The notes: generated from the sequence alone by a model not told the origin. DNA of 64,000 nucleotides from Ketobacter sp. MCCC 1A13808 (GCF_009746715.1 NZ_VRKW01000003.1:496001-560000); one strand, 5' to 3'. Counted from the first letter of the stretch, positions 1 to 9,626 are shown. Numbers and translations are program-made.

Positions 1-1
1 C

Positions 2-370
2 ATCTGGGATGCACTTGATCAGTCAAAACTAACTAAAAAAGCCAGAACTGCCATTGAAAAAGCGGATGCTCACAACGCCCTAATAATCTCGGACATTTCA
101 ATCTGGGAGATAGCAATGCTGATTAAACGTTCGCGCCTAGAAGTCGACACAACCGCGGCAAATTTCATTAATCTCTTCTTAGAATCACGCAATATATCTG
201 TCGTTTCGATATCACCCGAAATCGCGGAATTATCAACTAACTTCGGGCCTGAAATAAATAATGATCCCGCCGATAGAATTATCGCTGCAACCTCCGTCAT
301 TCATAATGCTCAGCTAGTTACTGCAGATTCCAACCTGAGGGAATCTACTATCGTTGATACACTTTGGTAA
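2..370 (+). CDS. vapC: PIN-domain toxin, VapC-like (5' end outside window)
   Basis: The reading frame is open from the left edge and ends at TAA 368-370, so the N-terminus is missing. The visible part matches the C-terminal three quarters of a type II VapC-like PIN ribonuclease. It has the ISDISIWEIAML segment with a conserved acidic residue, and the late motif DPADRIIAATSVIHNAQLVTAD, of which the DPADR and TAD aspartates are the PIN metal ligands. The first PIN aspartate and the antitoxin must lie to the left. It is on the plus strand, opposite to the direction implied by the next attC (433-548), as often happens for toxin-antitoxin cassettes with their own promoter. Target specificity cannot be told from the sequence. 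Confidence 0.85.
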   Translation: MWDALDQSKLTKKARTAIEKADAHNALIISDISIWEIAMLIKRSRLEVDTTAANFINLFLESRNISVVSISPEIAELSTNFGPEINNDPADRIIAATSVIHNAQLVTADSNLRESTIVDTLW

Positions 371-432
371 TGCATAATATTGCATTGCCAAGCTGTAGAA
401 CAATTAACTTAAAAGCAAGTCGCTTCCTACAG

Positions 433-548
433 CTTGAACGCCAACAACATGGGACCATGTGTAGTGGAGTGATTTTTGTGGTACAAGCGAAGCGTCACCA
501 CAAAAATTGCGGAGCGTAACTTGGTCCTGTGCTTGTTTTGGTTATGCG
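433..548 (-). other. attC recombination site 1
   Basis: This is a long imperfect palindrome. On the minus strand it opens with CGCATAAC (R'' core) and ends with GGCGTTCAAG (R' core). Inside are paired arms such as ACCACAAAAAT and ATTTTTGTGGT, and the motif GCGTAACTTGGTCC, which recurs in the other attC-like sites of the window. The stop codon of the parE-like gene lies within the R'' end, as expected for an integron cassette whose gene runs on the minus strand. Confidence 0.75.
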
Positions 549-838
549 CGATTTAACCACGTTTGTGGATTTTTCTGGGCGTGTAAAACTGCGATGACAA
601 CAATAGATTTTTCTTGAACCAAATAAAATATCCTAAAAGGAAACCGCCGAATAGCAGCACACCTGAGATCTCTATAGATTACGCGGTAGTTATGTGGGTT
701 TCTTTGTATTTTCGAGAACCCCTCTTCAAGACAAAGAATAAAATCATGACCAAGCCCCAGCCTGACCTCTTCGTAGTATGAGAATTGTTTAGCGATATCG
801 GCTTCCGCTTCACTTCTGATCGATAGCGAATAGCTCAT
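542..838 (-). CDS. RelE/ParE-family toxin
   Basis: 98 aa, the usual length of the ParE/RelE fold. Typical features are the N-terminal IRSEAEADIAKQFSYYEE helix, the central arginine-rich strand RCAAIRRFPFRIFYLV, and the ending VIAVLHAQKNPQTW. The protein would act as a translation or gyrase inhibitor; which one is not clear from sequence. Its ATG overlaps the stop of the upstream antitoxin gene by four bases (ATGA), so the two are translated as a pair. The gene and the attC directly downstream (433-548) form one cassette in the normal orientation. Confidence 0.85.
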   Translation of the reverse strand: MSYSLSIRSEAEADIAKQFSYYEEVRLGLGHDFILCLEEGFSKIQRNPHNYRVIYRDLRCAAIRRFPFRIFYLVQEKSIVVIAVLHAQKNPQTWLNRA

Positions 839-1038
839 TTCGAAGATAAAATTCGGTCTTTTACTTCAGTCCAAGTTGAACCTGGATTCCCATCTTCCGA
901 GAAGCTTTGAAGTCGCTTGTCGAGCTCTAATTGCTGTGCTTCGGTAAGCTCTATCTCTACACCGCTATTTACCACACTATCCCATAATTGTTCGGCAAGT
1001 AGAATTCTTTCGGAAATGCTAAGTTCTTGAATATTCAT
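835..1038 (-). CDS. Antitoxin of the 'addiction module protein' family
   Basis: 67 aa from the ATG at 1038. A TTG five codons upstream would give 72 aa, but ATG is preferred. The sequence ELSISERILLAEQLWDSV followed by a C-terminal ELDKRLQSF...W.EVKDRI is characteristic of the small antitoxins that pair with ParE/RelE-like toxins. It is translationally coupled to the toxin (ATGA overlap at 835-838). It is the first gene after the GTTA core at 1131-1138, so it would be the first cassette of this segment. No strong ribosome-binding site is visible. Confidence 0.8.
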   Translation of the reverse strand: MNIQELSISERILLAEQLWDSVVNSGVEIELTEAQQLELDKRLQSFSEDGNPGSTWTEVKDRILSSK

Positions 1039-1130
1039 AATAAAATGCACCAAATGTACAGCATGATTAAAGAAATTCTATCATATATTAGGGGCTTGTA
1101 TAGACGAGGTTACGGTTGGAACCTTGCCAG

Positions 1131-1395
1131 CACATAACATTATTATTAAGCCGCATAATCCCACAATCCACTGAAAAATATCTAAATACACAGCTCAATC
1201 CCGCATTTAAATGCAGCACGATGCCGCAAACCATCACAGCCCAGATCGAGCCATCCAATTTTAAATTTAGAATCAATGATTTAATAAGCCACCATGATCC
1301 TTTATCAGCAGAAAACGGCTAAACAGTTGATCTAAATAAGCAGGCAAACCGCAACCCTGAATTCGTAGGTGGATCTGCGGTTTGCCATTTTTCTA
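1131..1395 (-). other. Leader block A: attI-like core plus conserved upstream sequence
   Basis: This gene-free stretch (1054-1425) contains, read on the minus strand, an 11-bp-stem hairpin, then about 200 bp that resemble 16956-17350, ending at ATGTTATGTG. In the second copy the corresponding end is ATGTTAAATG. Within the pair the run AGCCGTTTTCTGCTGATAA is shared exactly, and the rest is roughly two-thirds identical by eye. Similarity stops at the GTTA core, where cassette sequence begins. This is the behaviour of an attI or leader segment, but no integrase gene adjoins it. Promoter elements were not identified with confidence. Confidence 0.55.
1343..1386 (-). terminator. Hairpin after the 1426-4653 gene
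   Basis: Arms GGCAAACCGCA and TGCGGTTTGCC pair perfectly over 11 bp around a 22-nt loop. It lies about 40 bp past the stop of the large cytochrome gene on the minus strand. The T-run is better on the plus strand (ATTTTTCT), so it may work in both directions. A similar hairpin sits at the same place after fmdB (17309-17349). Confidence 0.6.
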
Positions 1396-1425
1396 TTGCC
1401 GAACAATGCCCTGGCGCTGGCGGTA

Positions 1426-4400
1426 TCAGAAGGCCCAATAATCTTTAAAGCTAGGGAATATGCCGCGTTTTTTCTGGGATTCCTCGCGCTGGTAACCACC
1501 CGTAACCGCATCCACTACTTCATCGATTTCGGGTTCGGCATCAGGGTCGGCATTTTGCAAAGAAGTGTTGGCTTTGCCCATCAACAACGGATCGTCCCCA
1601 TTCTTGATGCCGTCCTCATCCCGATCCAATGCGATACGAACACCCGTTCCCGGTGGTGCACATTGGTAGTTCAGACTGTTGCTTTGGCTGCGTCCCAGTT
1701 CGCGTAACGCCGCATCGGTTAACGTGCCGGAAACCACGCTGTCGCCGTGGAATTGGCCGTCCTCCATCATCAACCACGCTGCCGCTTGCCCCTCGATTAT
1801 ACCGTGCACGACCAAATCGCATTTGGGTTTGTTGGGGCCGCCTTCCTGCAAGTGAGCCAGGGCCTGCTCGATCGTGAGATCAATTCGTTGATCCGCTGCT
1901 GCTGGGCTGGTGCCATTCAGGGTCTCTTGTTGACCCACGATAGGCGCCATTCCCGTGGGCATCGCTGCCACAAACTGGGTTACGCCTTCCAGACGGTCGG
2001 GGGGTACATGAAATACGTTAAGCGACAAAAATGATTCCAGCGTATCCGCGCCGCCATCGTGTGACAATCCGTATCCGGTTACCTGGTCACCCATAAAGCG
2101 ATCGGTGGAGGTTTTGTGCCGGAATTTCAAACCGAACATTCCGCTGCGTGTGTAGACATTACGTAAGTGCGCCACTTTCATGTCCTGGGTGGTCTCGGTG
2201 CCTTCGAAACTCATCAGTGTACTGCTACCAAAGCGCTCAATGTCCGGATCGAGTTCGTGGCAATCGTTGCAGGGAATCATTGCCACGTTGCCACCGGACG
2301 GTGCGATGAAACCCGTGGTCTTGACATTAAAGTAGGTGTCTCTGCCTTCTTCTTGCAGCTCGGTTAACGAATCATCCAGATTGCGAATCGGGCTCGGTGG
2401 ATAGCGCAACTGCAAAACAAAATCCGCAAACGAATCCAGTTCGTCTTCAGTGGGCATAGCGTCTCGTCCCAGCAGGCCAGGGAACGCGACCCGAAACTCT
2501 TTGAAGGCGGCCCGCTCCATTGATTCTCCGTTGAAGCGTCTGCCGCCGGTACGATCTCCGCGCCAATGCTGCGGGCCTTGAAATTCCATACCGCGCAGAG
2601 ACTGGGTCAGCATGGGGCCTTTTAACGGATGATGCACCCGTAATGCATTCATGCGCATGAAGAAGTTTACGTAGCCACGGGTGTTGTAAGACCAGCTAAG
2701 ATCGGGGTCACCCAAATCCCAGGCGATGCCATCAGTATCACCAAACAAGTGGCAGCTGGCACAGGAGGAATCGCCGCGGCCGGAACTGTACCGGGCATCG
2801 TATAAAAAGGGGCGGCCCTTAACGATGAATTCGGGTTCCGGGTTGTACATGGTGATATGAGCGGCTTCTGTTTTGGTCTGGGTGTCGATGACCGATATCC
2901 CATTATCGAAGCGAGTTAACACAAACAGACGCTGGCGAGACTCATCCAAAACCAGGCCACTGGGTCCGCCGCCGGTGACTTCGATATGACTTTCTTCACT
3001 CGGGCTAAAGCTATCGGATTCCAGTTGCTCAATATCGAATACCGCCACTTTAGAGGAACCAAACGCGTTCAGATACAGGGTGTCGCCGGCGTTGTTCACC
3101 TGCATCTGCAGCGGCAGTGCCAGACTTCGGGCATTTTCTGAAGGGCTGCCATCGGGGTTGCTGTCACTTAAGTGTGGATTCAGGTTGCGCGGCATAACCA
3201 CATCGTCTTTGATCACAGTAATCCGGTTTTCAATGAAGCGGCCACGCAAAGTCTGTTCGTCGCTGCGCTCGCCGTGTCCCTCGAAACGCAGTTCGTTGCG
3301 CGCCTCCAGGTTACTGACATAGAGTGCGCCGGTGCTGGGGTTTACCGCTAAATTAAACAAGGCATTACCGACGTGAGCGTGAGTCTTGCTAACAGCAGGC
3401 CTGTTCGCCATGGCGTCAATCTCGAACACGTCATAGTCAGGCAGGTTAAACAGGACGTAAGGATTCCAGTCGGTCCCATAATAATCCCTCCATGCTTCGC
3501 CATCGTAGCGCACGATTACACCGGTGTTGGGTGCCTTGACTCCGGTTGCGTCTGTCTTCGGGCCGGGCTTTCCGTCTTCGGTACTGTAGACGCCCTTGGT
3601 CTTATAGTTATGTATTGCAATGGTGGACTGATTGCCCGATTTGTAGATGCCGGCATAGACCGTTCGTCCATCGGGACTTACCGCCAAACCACGAGGCGGC
3701 ATACCAAACAGCGTGACAATATTTAAAGGTTCATTGTGGGTTGCGTCAGCATCAAACACCCAGACATCTGCGCGGTCAATTCCGGGTGTGGTAGGTTGGT
3801 GTTCTGAAGGTGAATTCTGTCCGCGATGGGCTGTGGCTATAAAGGCTCTATCGCCTCCAGGGCCGGCAAACACGATGTCCTGAGGTTCGTCACCCAGTTG
3901 CAGGGTACGCTTCACATGGGGCACCGCTGCGGCGATGTCCACAACGCTCACGCTGTCTGATAACGTGTTCACGACCCAGGCTTCCTGATCATTGCGCAAT
4001 GCGATGGCAATGGGTTCCAGGCCCACAGGAATGCTGTGCATTGCCACCGGTATGTCGCCGGTGACGTCGAAAATTTCCAATCTGCCGTCCGGGGTGTTCA
4101 GTGCATATAACCGGGACGCGTCTGAATTCAAGGCGAGAGGACGAACCTGGCCACTTTCAAATAGTGTGTAAGATCCTTGCACTTTGATATCGATAGTGCC
4201 GGTAGTCTCACCGTGCCAACCGTCCGATACTTCAAAAACGATTTCATCAAAGCCGGTGTAGTCGTCTTCGGGGATATAAACCAGATTGGGTGCGTCGCCT
4301 TCCAATCGGCCATGCTTGGGGGCACTGATGATCTCAAACGAAAGTCGGTCACGACTTTTCCACTCCCACCACGACAACCTATGCTTCGCCTGCATTGAAA

Positions 4401-4653
4401 AGCTGATGGGGCGGTTTCTGAAGGTGGATAGACCATGGCTTTTGGCTTGCGGAATATAGAATGGCTTTTTATTGGCAACCGTATCGATGGACGCGCTGAT
4501 AACGGGGCTGCTCAGCACGAGCTCCAGCATGCCTTGCCAGAAATCGCCAGCCAATGCGCCGGGGCCATCAGTACCTGGCGCTTCGATCTCATTCGCGAAA
4601 GTGGTGCGGGTTAATACCGACATCAACAACAAAAATAGAATGCCCTGTTTCAT
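1426..4653 (-). CDS. Exported beta-propeller / di-heme cytochrome c protein
   Basis: 1075 aa with a signal peptide (about residues 1-20, ending TTFANE). A cadherin-like segment (GDAPNLVYIPEDDYTGFDEI) occupies about 110-150. A seven-bladed, YncE/YVTN-type propeller follows at about 165-610 (for example VVDIAAAVPHVKRTLQLGDEPQDIVFAG and VSPDGRTVYAG). The C-terminal half has two heme-binding motifs, CASCH near residue 629 and CNDCH near 794, plus a cytochrome c peroxidase/MauG-like layout (MFGLKFRHKTSTDRFMGDQ). It is probably periplasmic or secreted and redox-active; the substrate is unknown. It is a single-gene unit, with a terminator-like hairpin just downstream. Confidence 0.75.
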   Translation of the reverse strand: MKQGILFLLLMSVLTRTTFANEIEAPGTDGPGALAGDFWQGMLELVLSSPVISASIDTVANKKPFYIPQAKSHGLSTFRNRPISFSMQAKHRLSWWEWKSRDRLSFEIISAPKHGRLEGDAPNLVYIPEDDYTGFDEIVFEVSDGWHGETTGTIDIKVQGSYTLFESGQVRPLALNSDASRLYALNTPDGRLEIFDVTGDIPVAMHSIPVGLEPIAIALRNDQEAWVVNTLSDSVSVVDIAAAVPHVKRTLQLGDEPQDIVFAGPGGDRAFIATAHRGQNSPSEHQPTTPGIDRADVWVFDADATHNEPLNIVTLFGMPPRGLAVSPDGRTVYAGIYKSGNQSTIAIHNYKTKGVYSTEDGKPGPKTDATGVKAPNTGVIVRYDGEAWRDYYGTDWNPYVLFNLPDYDVFEIDAMANRPAVSKTHAHVGNALFNLAVNPSTGALYVSNLEARNELRFEGHGERSDEQTLRGRFIENRITVIKDDVVMPRNLNPHLSDSNPDGSPSENARSLALPLQMQVNNAGDTLYLNAFGSSKVAVFDIEQLESDSFSPSEESHIEVTGGGPSGLVLDESRQRLFVLTRFDNGISVIDTQTKTEAAHITMYNPEPEFIVKGRPFLYDARYSSGRGDSSCASCHLFGDTDGIAWDLGDPDLSWSYNTRGYVNFFMRMNALRVHHPLKGPMLTQSLRGMEFQGPQHWRGDRTGGRRFNGESMERAAFKEFRVAFPGLLGRDAMPTEDELDSFADFVLQLRYPPSPIRNLDDSLTELQEEGRDTYFNVKTTGFIAPSGGNVAMIPCNDCHELDPDIERFGSSTLMSFEGTETTQDMKVAHLRNVYTRSGMFGLKFRHKTSTDRFMGDQVTGYGLSHDGGADTLESFLSLNVFHVPPDRLEGVTQFVAAMPTGMAPIVGQQETLNGTSPAAADQRIDLTIEQALAHLQEGGPNKPKCDLVVHGIIEGQAAAWLMMEDGQFHGDSVVSGTLTDAALRELGRSQSNSLNYQCAPPGTGVRIALDRDEDGIKNGDDPLLMGKANTSLQNADPDAEPEIDEVVDAVTGGYQREESQKKRGIFPSFKDYWAF

Positions 4654-4850
4654 GCGCCTTGTCCTTATTATTTTTATATTTCTATCAGGCCGCTAACCTC
4701 CAGTTGGCTCCAGAGGCTTCAGGCATGTGGTAATCCGACGGTTTAGTAATCGAAAAAAAAGATACTAATCTTTAACCAATTGTCACATCAACGAGTGTTT
4801 ACAGAATCGCAACCAAAAAAACTGAGCAGTAAGTAAGGAGACGTAGCGTG

Positions 4851-4898
4851 AAAAAAGAGGGGGCGCTCGTGTATATCATCGGAATAGAGAGCGCCCTC
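4851..4898 (-). terminator. Rho-independent terminator of the large repeat protein gene
   Basis: On the minus strand GAGGGCGCTC pairs with GAGCGCCCCCTC (small bulge) and is followed directly by TCTTTTTTC. It lies 60-110 bp after the stop at 4961. The remaining intergenic sequence, 4654-4960, shows nothing else that I can support. Confidence 0.75.
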
Positions 4899-4960
4899 GC
4901 GGGATAAAACGCAGTCCAAGCGTAGATGAAAGACTTTGAGATCACGTGCCTGTTCGTTTA

Positions 4961-7900
4961 TTAAGGAATTAAGTAACTGAAGCCCAGCATCATAGTCCCT
5001 ATATCATCTGAATAACGGGTTGCCTGCACACCAATACGAACATTATTGGTTAGGAGATAGTTTGCCCCGGCCTGCAGGCTCAGCTGGCCTTTACTTTCCA
5101 GCCGAGAATTAAAACCTGATGCCACATCGGCTTCAATATGCGAGTAACCCGCGCCCAATAACCAGCGCCACTGGCCATACAGCGGCCTGCTATATTGTGC
5201 CAGCAGGCTGTGAGTTGTGTATTCAATCGGTGCACCGTTCACTTCGGCGTCACCCGGAATGCCGTATTCATAACGTACCTGCCACGCTTTGTTCAATTGC
5301 ATTCCCAGGGCAATATTTACCGCTAATCCACCGTCGTCTGTGACTTTATTGTTACCATGCACTTCCGGATTAAGCTTGCTGTAACCAACACCCCACGCCA
5401 GCAGCCAGTGCATTTTGTCTGCGGAAAGCTCATCTGCCGCAGATGCCGGGTTCGCCTGTAACAGCGGCACCCAGAGCAGCCCCACCACCAGCAATGCACG
5501 CGCACCACCGGACAAACGTCTTGCCATACCCAACATCAATAGCGTTAACAGCATCCATGGACCTAATGCACCGCCAGCCACAGTGATATCGTTACCGGTA
5601 TTAATCGATGGGTCTTCGCCGTCATTTATGTTGTCATTGTCAGAATCCGGGTCCAGGTGATCGGCGATGCCATCGTTGTCTTTATCCGGTAGCTCACGGT
5701 CATCACGCACACCGTTGCCGTTATTGTCAGTGTTACTGAGCAGACCATTTACGTCGTAATCAACGCCATCATCAATGCCGTCGGCGTCCGCATCCAAACC
5801 GGTGAAAAACACCAGCTGTGGATTTTCATCCGCATCCGGGATGCCATCACCATCGTCATCATCGTCCAGATGATTCGGAATGCCATCGCCATCAATATCC
5901 GCTAGAGAACCAAACGCCCCAACGGCGTTATCGACCACGTCTGCCAGGCCATCACGATCGATATCTCCGGTTTTGTCGAGCATGCCATCATTATTGGCAT
6001 CTAACCGGGGCGGCAGACCGCTGCGGGAGAAGTCCGTCTGATTACCTTCGCTAATCAGTTGCAGAAAGTTAAAGATACCATCGTTGTTATAGTCAATCAG
6101 ACTGTTGCTGTCATCGATCTCAATGCCGGGATCATCCTTCATCAGATTACCATCTGTGTCAGTCAGAAGGTTCTCCACCAAGTCGCCGATACCATCATTA
6201 TCAGAATCCAGATCCTGGCTATTCAGTAGGCCATCATTGTCTGCATCTACCAGTGCATTCGCGGCACGATAACCTTCCACGGTCATGAGAGTGTCGTCTG
6301 CACCATCGAGGTTGTCATCCGTGCGGCCATCATCAACATTGCCGTCATTATCAATATCAGCATCGAAGAAATCGATAATGCCGTCGCTATCGGTGTCAGA
6401 CAGAACCAAACCAAGTTCAACACGGTCTGACAGACCATCCTGATCGCTGTCCGTGTCTTTACGATCTACAATGCCATCACCGTCACGGTCTGTGATGGCT
6501 GTACCTTCCAAACTGTTCGGCAGACCATCACCGTCGTCATCCTGAGCTTCCATAATACGAGCGCTTAATGCTTCTAATTCCGCCAGGGTATCCACATTAG
6601 CTGCCAGAGAACGCGCAACAGCACTGTTCAGAATCGGCAGTATACGGGTAAAAGTATCGTTATCCTGAAAATCCAGTCCAGCCTGACGATACTGACTCTG
6701 AGTTAAGGCGAACGCACCAATTCCAGCAGCAGAATCAGAAATAGTCACCAGGGAATGTTGCTGCAAACTGATCACCGTATCCGTGGCCGCAGAGGTTCGA
6801 TCCTCATTACGCCCAAGGTCATCGGTATAGGTGACCTGCAAAGTAATCTGCTCGCCAACATCGGCAGCAGCGACGAGATAGGACGAACTACTGCCGACGA
6901 CAGTAGAGCCCCGTCGCCATTGATATGTCAGTGTCGAACTATCAATACCATCAGTATCATTGACCTGAGCTACCAAGGTCTGACTTTCGATAGCCAGGCC
7001 AGAAACCGTGACAGAACCATCGGTATTGATATTCTGATAATCCACCGACAGGCTGCCTGAAGTATTATTATTTCCGGCTGCATCGTTGGCTTTATTGGCT
7101 GCCACACTGAGGGTGACCATGCCGAATGCCAATGGCGTAATATCGATGGTATATACCGAACCACTAACCGCCTGGAAATTACTGCCACTGGCATTGGTTA
7201 GCGTAATATCACCCACGACAAACCCGCTTACCGCTTCGCTGAAGGTAAAGGTCGCAGTAAATGGCGCACTGATGTTGCCACTGGCGCCACTGACAGTAAC
7301 AGCGGGAGCTGTCGTATCATAAATGATCGACAACTGCGTAGCTGCACTATTGTTATTGCCCGCACTATCCTGAGCGACTGAGCCGGCCACCTCCACTGTT
7401 ACTGCAGCTTCGCTGGTTGGTGTAATGAGTGCGGTATAGGTGGAGGCATTCGTCGAACTGAATGTGCTGACCGACGCGTTACTTACCGTAATGTCGCCAA
7501 CCGTAAATCCGCTGACGTTTTCACTGAAGGTAAAGGTCGCGGTAAAAGGGGCATTAATACTGCCACTGGCGCCGCTGATCGCTACTGTTGGCAAACTGCC
7601 ATCGTAAGTAATTGCAAGCTGTGTCGCTGCCGTATTGTTATTTCCCGCAGCATCCTGAGCGACTGAACCGGCCACATCCACTGTTACCGCACCATCGCTG
7701 GTTGGCGTAATGAGCGCGGTATAGGTGGAGGCGTTGGTCGCGTTGAATGCACCAACCGTTGCGTTGCTGGCAACGATATCGCCCACGATAAACCCACTTA
7801 CCGATTCGCTAAAGGCAAAGGTAGCAGTAAACGGCGCATTGATGCTGCCACTGGCACCACTTATCGTAACCGTCGGTGCCGTTGCATCGTAAGTAACAGC

Positions 7901-9568
7901 AAGCTGGGTTGCTGCGGAACTGTTATTGCCAACTCCGTCCTGGGCTGCTGCGCCGGCAATATCCAGCGTCACCGCACCATCCGTTGTTGGTGTAATCAAC
8001 GCGGTATAGACCGATGCACTGGTTGCGTTGAATGCACTGACAGAGGCATTACTTGCCGTAATATCGCCAACAGAAAATCCACTGACGTTTTCACTGAAGG
8101 TAAAGGTCGCGGTAAAAGAAGCATTAATACTGCCACTGGCGCCGGAAATAACTACTGTCGGGTAGACCTGATCGTTGTCTGTGATCGATACCGTTTGCTG
8201 TTGTACACCGGATTCAGTGCCGTTACTCACACTGGAAATATCAACGATGATGGTTTCGGTTGCTTCTTCAAGCAAATCCTCCGCAATAGCCAAGCCAGAA
8301 TTAGCGCTGGTATTGCCCGTTGTAATGGTCAGGCTGCTAACGGGAGTATAATCATCACCATCAGTAGCAGTTCCTGAATACGCCAGATTAACTGTAATAT
8401 TCTGGTTAAAAGCATAACTGGCGGTTGCAGTCAGCGTAACACTACCGGCAGATTCCAATGGGCTTGTATTGCTGGCTGCAAATGTAATGGCGGGATATGC
8501 GGTAACCGTCAGCGTTGTCGTGTAAGCAGAGGCGCTGTAACTGATACCGTCATTCACCTCAAAAGTAAAGTTGCCGGAGCTGCCATTGCTGTTGATATAT
8601 TTCAGTCGCCCGGCATCCAGATTCGTTTTACTGACTTGCGCGGTATCCGTTAATGCAGCCTCGGCATTATTAATAGTGCCACTGCCATCATTGTCGATCC
8701 AAAGGCTGCCATTCGCCGGAGCGCTGGCGATACGAATATGATCTAAAGGGTCACCGTCGCTGTCGGAATACGAAAAATTCGCCGTTGAAAATGCATAAGG
8801 TGTTCCCTGATAGATCGGGCTTGCCGTAAAACTTACAGCCGTTGGTGCAATATTTGTGACAAAAACCGAACCGGTAAAGCTATCGGGTAAGGTGCCTGGA
8901 TAGCCTGGGTTATCAGTGAAAGACCAGTTCGAGGAATTATAAATTTGAGATAAGCAATCTGACAGTGTCGAGTTGCAAGATGCAGGGCCAGTGTAATAAC
9001 CCTCTGAGATATTGAGCTGAGCGGTCTGTCCGCTAACAAGAGATGTACCCGCGATAGTGGCCACATCACCATTACCAAGACTTGATTCGTCACCGTAAAA
9101 AGCCAGAAAGACACCAGGAACCGCCCGTGTTCCGGTATAAATATAAACCTGATCGCCACTTATCATATTAAAGCCGGTATCGCTTTCAGAAACTGTGCCG
9201 ACATTAACACCGATACCACTAGTACTGGGATCGTCAGACGCATTGTTAATTTTGATAACGGTGCCTCTGGCGATAGCACTGCCAGTATTATTTTCCCAGG
9301 TTAAATTACCTTCACCGGTTGGTGTGGAAAATGCAACACCATCCCACTCTTCATCAGTGAAGGTAAGTGTGGTTCCATTCGGGCAGTCATCGAGGAATAT
9401 AAAAGTAAGTCCGTCGTTGTAAACGACAGAAGGACTGACGTCATAACCATTGTAGGCGAGGATCGCAACATCTCCCGGAGAATCAATTGCACCATTCTGG
9501 GTTGCGGCTGAAGCAACTAACGGAATAAATAAAAGTAAAAATAAAAATCGCTTCATAGCAATCCCCAA
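4961..9568 (-). CDS. Giant exported repeat protein with C-terminal beta-barrel
   Basis: 1535 aa. Approximate order: signal peptide 1-21; N-terminal domain to 235; cadherin-like domain 240-355; Calx-beta-like domain 360-465; four near-identical Ig-like repeats 468-846; another Ig-like stretch to about 945; aspartate-rich calcium-binding (thrombospondin type 3-like) repeats 1003-1326; a hydrophobic segment GGALGPWMLLTLLMLGMARR; a second signal-like segment ending LLQANPASAAD; and a 150-residue OmpA-type barrel ending in the aromatic-rich GTMMLGFSYLIP. The last parts look like a surface protein with a CTERM-type sorting tail fused to an outer-membrane barrel precursor. Adhesion or surface display is the likely role. 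It is transcribed alone, with a terminator at 4851-4898. Confidence 0.7.
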   Translation of the reverse strand: MGIAMKRFLFLLLFIPLVASAATQNGAIDSPGDVAILAYNGYDVSPSVVYNDGLTFIFLDDCPNGTTLTFTDEEWDGVAFSTPTGEGNLTWENNTGSAIARGTVIKINNASDDPSTSGIGVNVGTVSESDTGFNMISGDQVYIYTGTRAVPGVFLAFYGDESSLGNGDVATIAGTSLVSGQTAQLNISEGYYTGPASCNSTLSDCLSQIYNSSNWSFTDNPGYPGTLPDSFTGSVFVTNIAPTAVSFTASPIYQGTPYAFSTANFSYSDSDGDPLDHIRIASAPANGSLWIDNDGSGTINNAEAALTDTAQVSKTNLDAGRLKYINSNGSSGNFTFEVNDGISYSASAYTTTLTVTAYPAITFAASNTSPLESAGSVTLTATASYAFNQNITVNLAYSGTATDGDDYTPVSSLTITTGNTSANSGLAIAEDLLEEATETIIVDISSVSNGTESGVQQQTVSITDNDQVYPTVVISGASGSINASFTATFTFSENVSGFSVGDITASNASVSAFNATSASVYTALITPTTDGAVTLDIAGAAAQDGVGNNSSAATQLAVTYDATAPTVTISGASGSINAPFTATFAFSESVSGFIVGDIVASNATVGAFNATNASTYTALITPTSDGAVTVDVAGSVAQDAAGNNNTAATQLAITYDGSLPTVAISGASGSINAPFTATFTFSENVSGFTVGDITVSNASVSTFSSTNASTYTALITPTSEAAVTVEVAGSVAQDSAGNNNSAATQLSIIYDTTAPAVTVSGASGNISAPFTATFTFSEAVSGFVVGDITLTNASGSNFQAVSGSVYTIDITPLAFGMVTLSVAANKANDAAGNNNTSGSLSVDYQNINTDGSVTVSGLAIESQTLVAQVNDTDGIDSSTLTYQWRRGSTVVGSSSSYLVAAADVGEQITLQVTYTDDLGRNEDRTSAATDTVISLQQHSLVTISDSAAGIGAFALTQSQYRQAGLDFQDNDTFTRILPILNSAVARSLAANVDTLAELEALSARIMEAQDDDGDGLPNSLEGTAITDRDGDGIVDRKDTDSDQDGLSDRVELGLVLSDTDSDGIIDFFDADIDNDGNVDDGRTDDNLDGADDTLMTVEGYRAANALVDADNDGLLNSQDLDSDNDGIGDLVENLLTDTDGNLMKDDPGIEIDDSNSLIDYNNDGIFNFLQLISEGNQTDFSRSGLPPRLDANNDGMLDKTGDIDRDGLADVVDNAVGAFGSLADIDGDGIPNHLDDDDDGDGIPDADENPQLVFFTGLDADADGIDDGVDYDVNGLLSNTDNNGNGVRDDRELPDKDNDGIADHLDPDSDNDNINDGEDPSINTGNDITVAGGALGPWMLLTLLMLGMARRLSGGARALLVVGLLWVPLLQANPASAADELSADKMHWLLAWGVGYSKLNPEVHGNNKVTDDGGLAVNIALGMQLNKAWQVRYEYGIPGDAEVNGAPIEYTTHSLLAQYSRPLYGQWRWLLGAGYSHIEADVASGFNSRLESKGQLSLQAGANYLLTNNVRIGVQATRYSDDIGTMMLGFSYLIP
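7030..8165 (-). repeat. Four tandem ~290-bp coding repeats (Ig-like domains)
   Basis: Each unit encodes about 97 residues beginning with a form of ISGASGSINAPFTATFTFSE and ending with AVTYDATAP or similar. Units 1-3 are close copies at DNA level (for example the repeated GCGGTATAGGTGGAGGC), and unit 4 is more diverged. They are suited to homologous expansion or contraction. Confidence 0.85.
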
Positions 9569-9600
9569 TGATTATTTGTTATTCCCATTCACACAGAAAG

Positions 9601-9626
9601 TAACGGACCGGTAAGCCGGTCCGTTA
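9601..9626. other. Perfect 11-bp inverted repeat upstream of the giant gene
   Basis: TAACGGACCGG and CCGGTCCGTTA are separated by TAAG. It lies 33 bp upstream of the start at 9568 and at the edge of cassette segment B. No clear T-run follows on either strand, so it may be an insulating hairpin or a regulator site rather than a terminator. Between here and attC 2 (9742) I see no gene. Confidence 0.5.

Noticed and set aside
1131-1395. Insertion-sequence end or transposon remnant
   Set aside because: No transposase-like frame and no terminal repeats; similarity to 16956-17351 stops at a GTTA core where cassettes start, so an integron leader fits better.
7030-8165. CRISPR-like regular repeats
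   Set aside because: Units are about 290 bp and in frame, coding for Ig-like domains.
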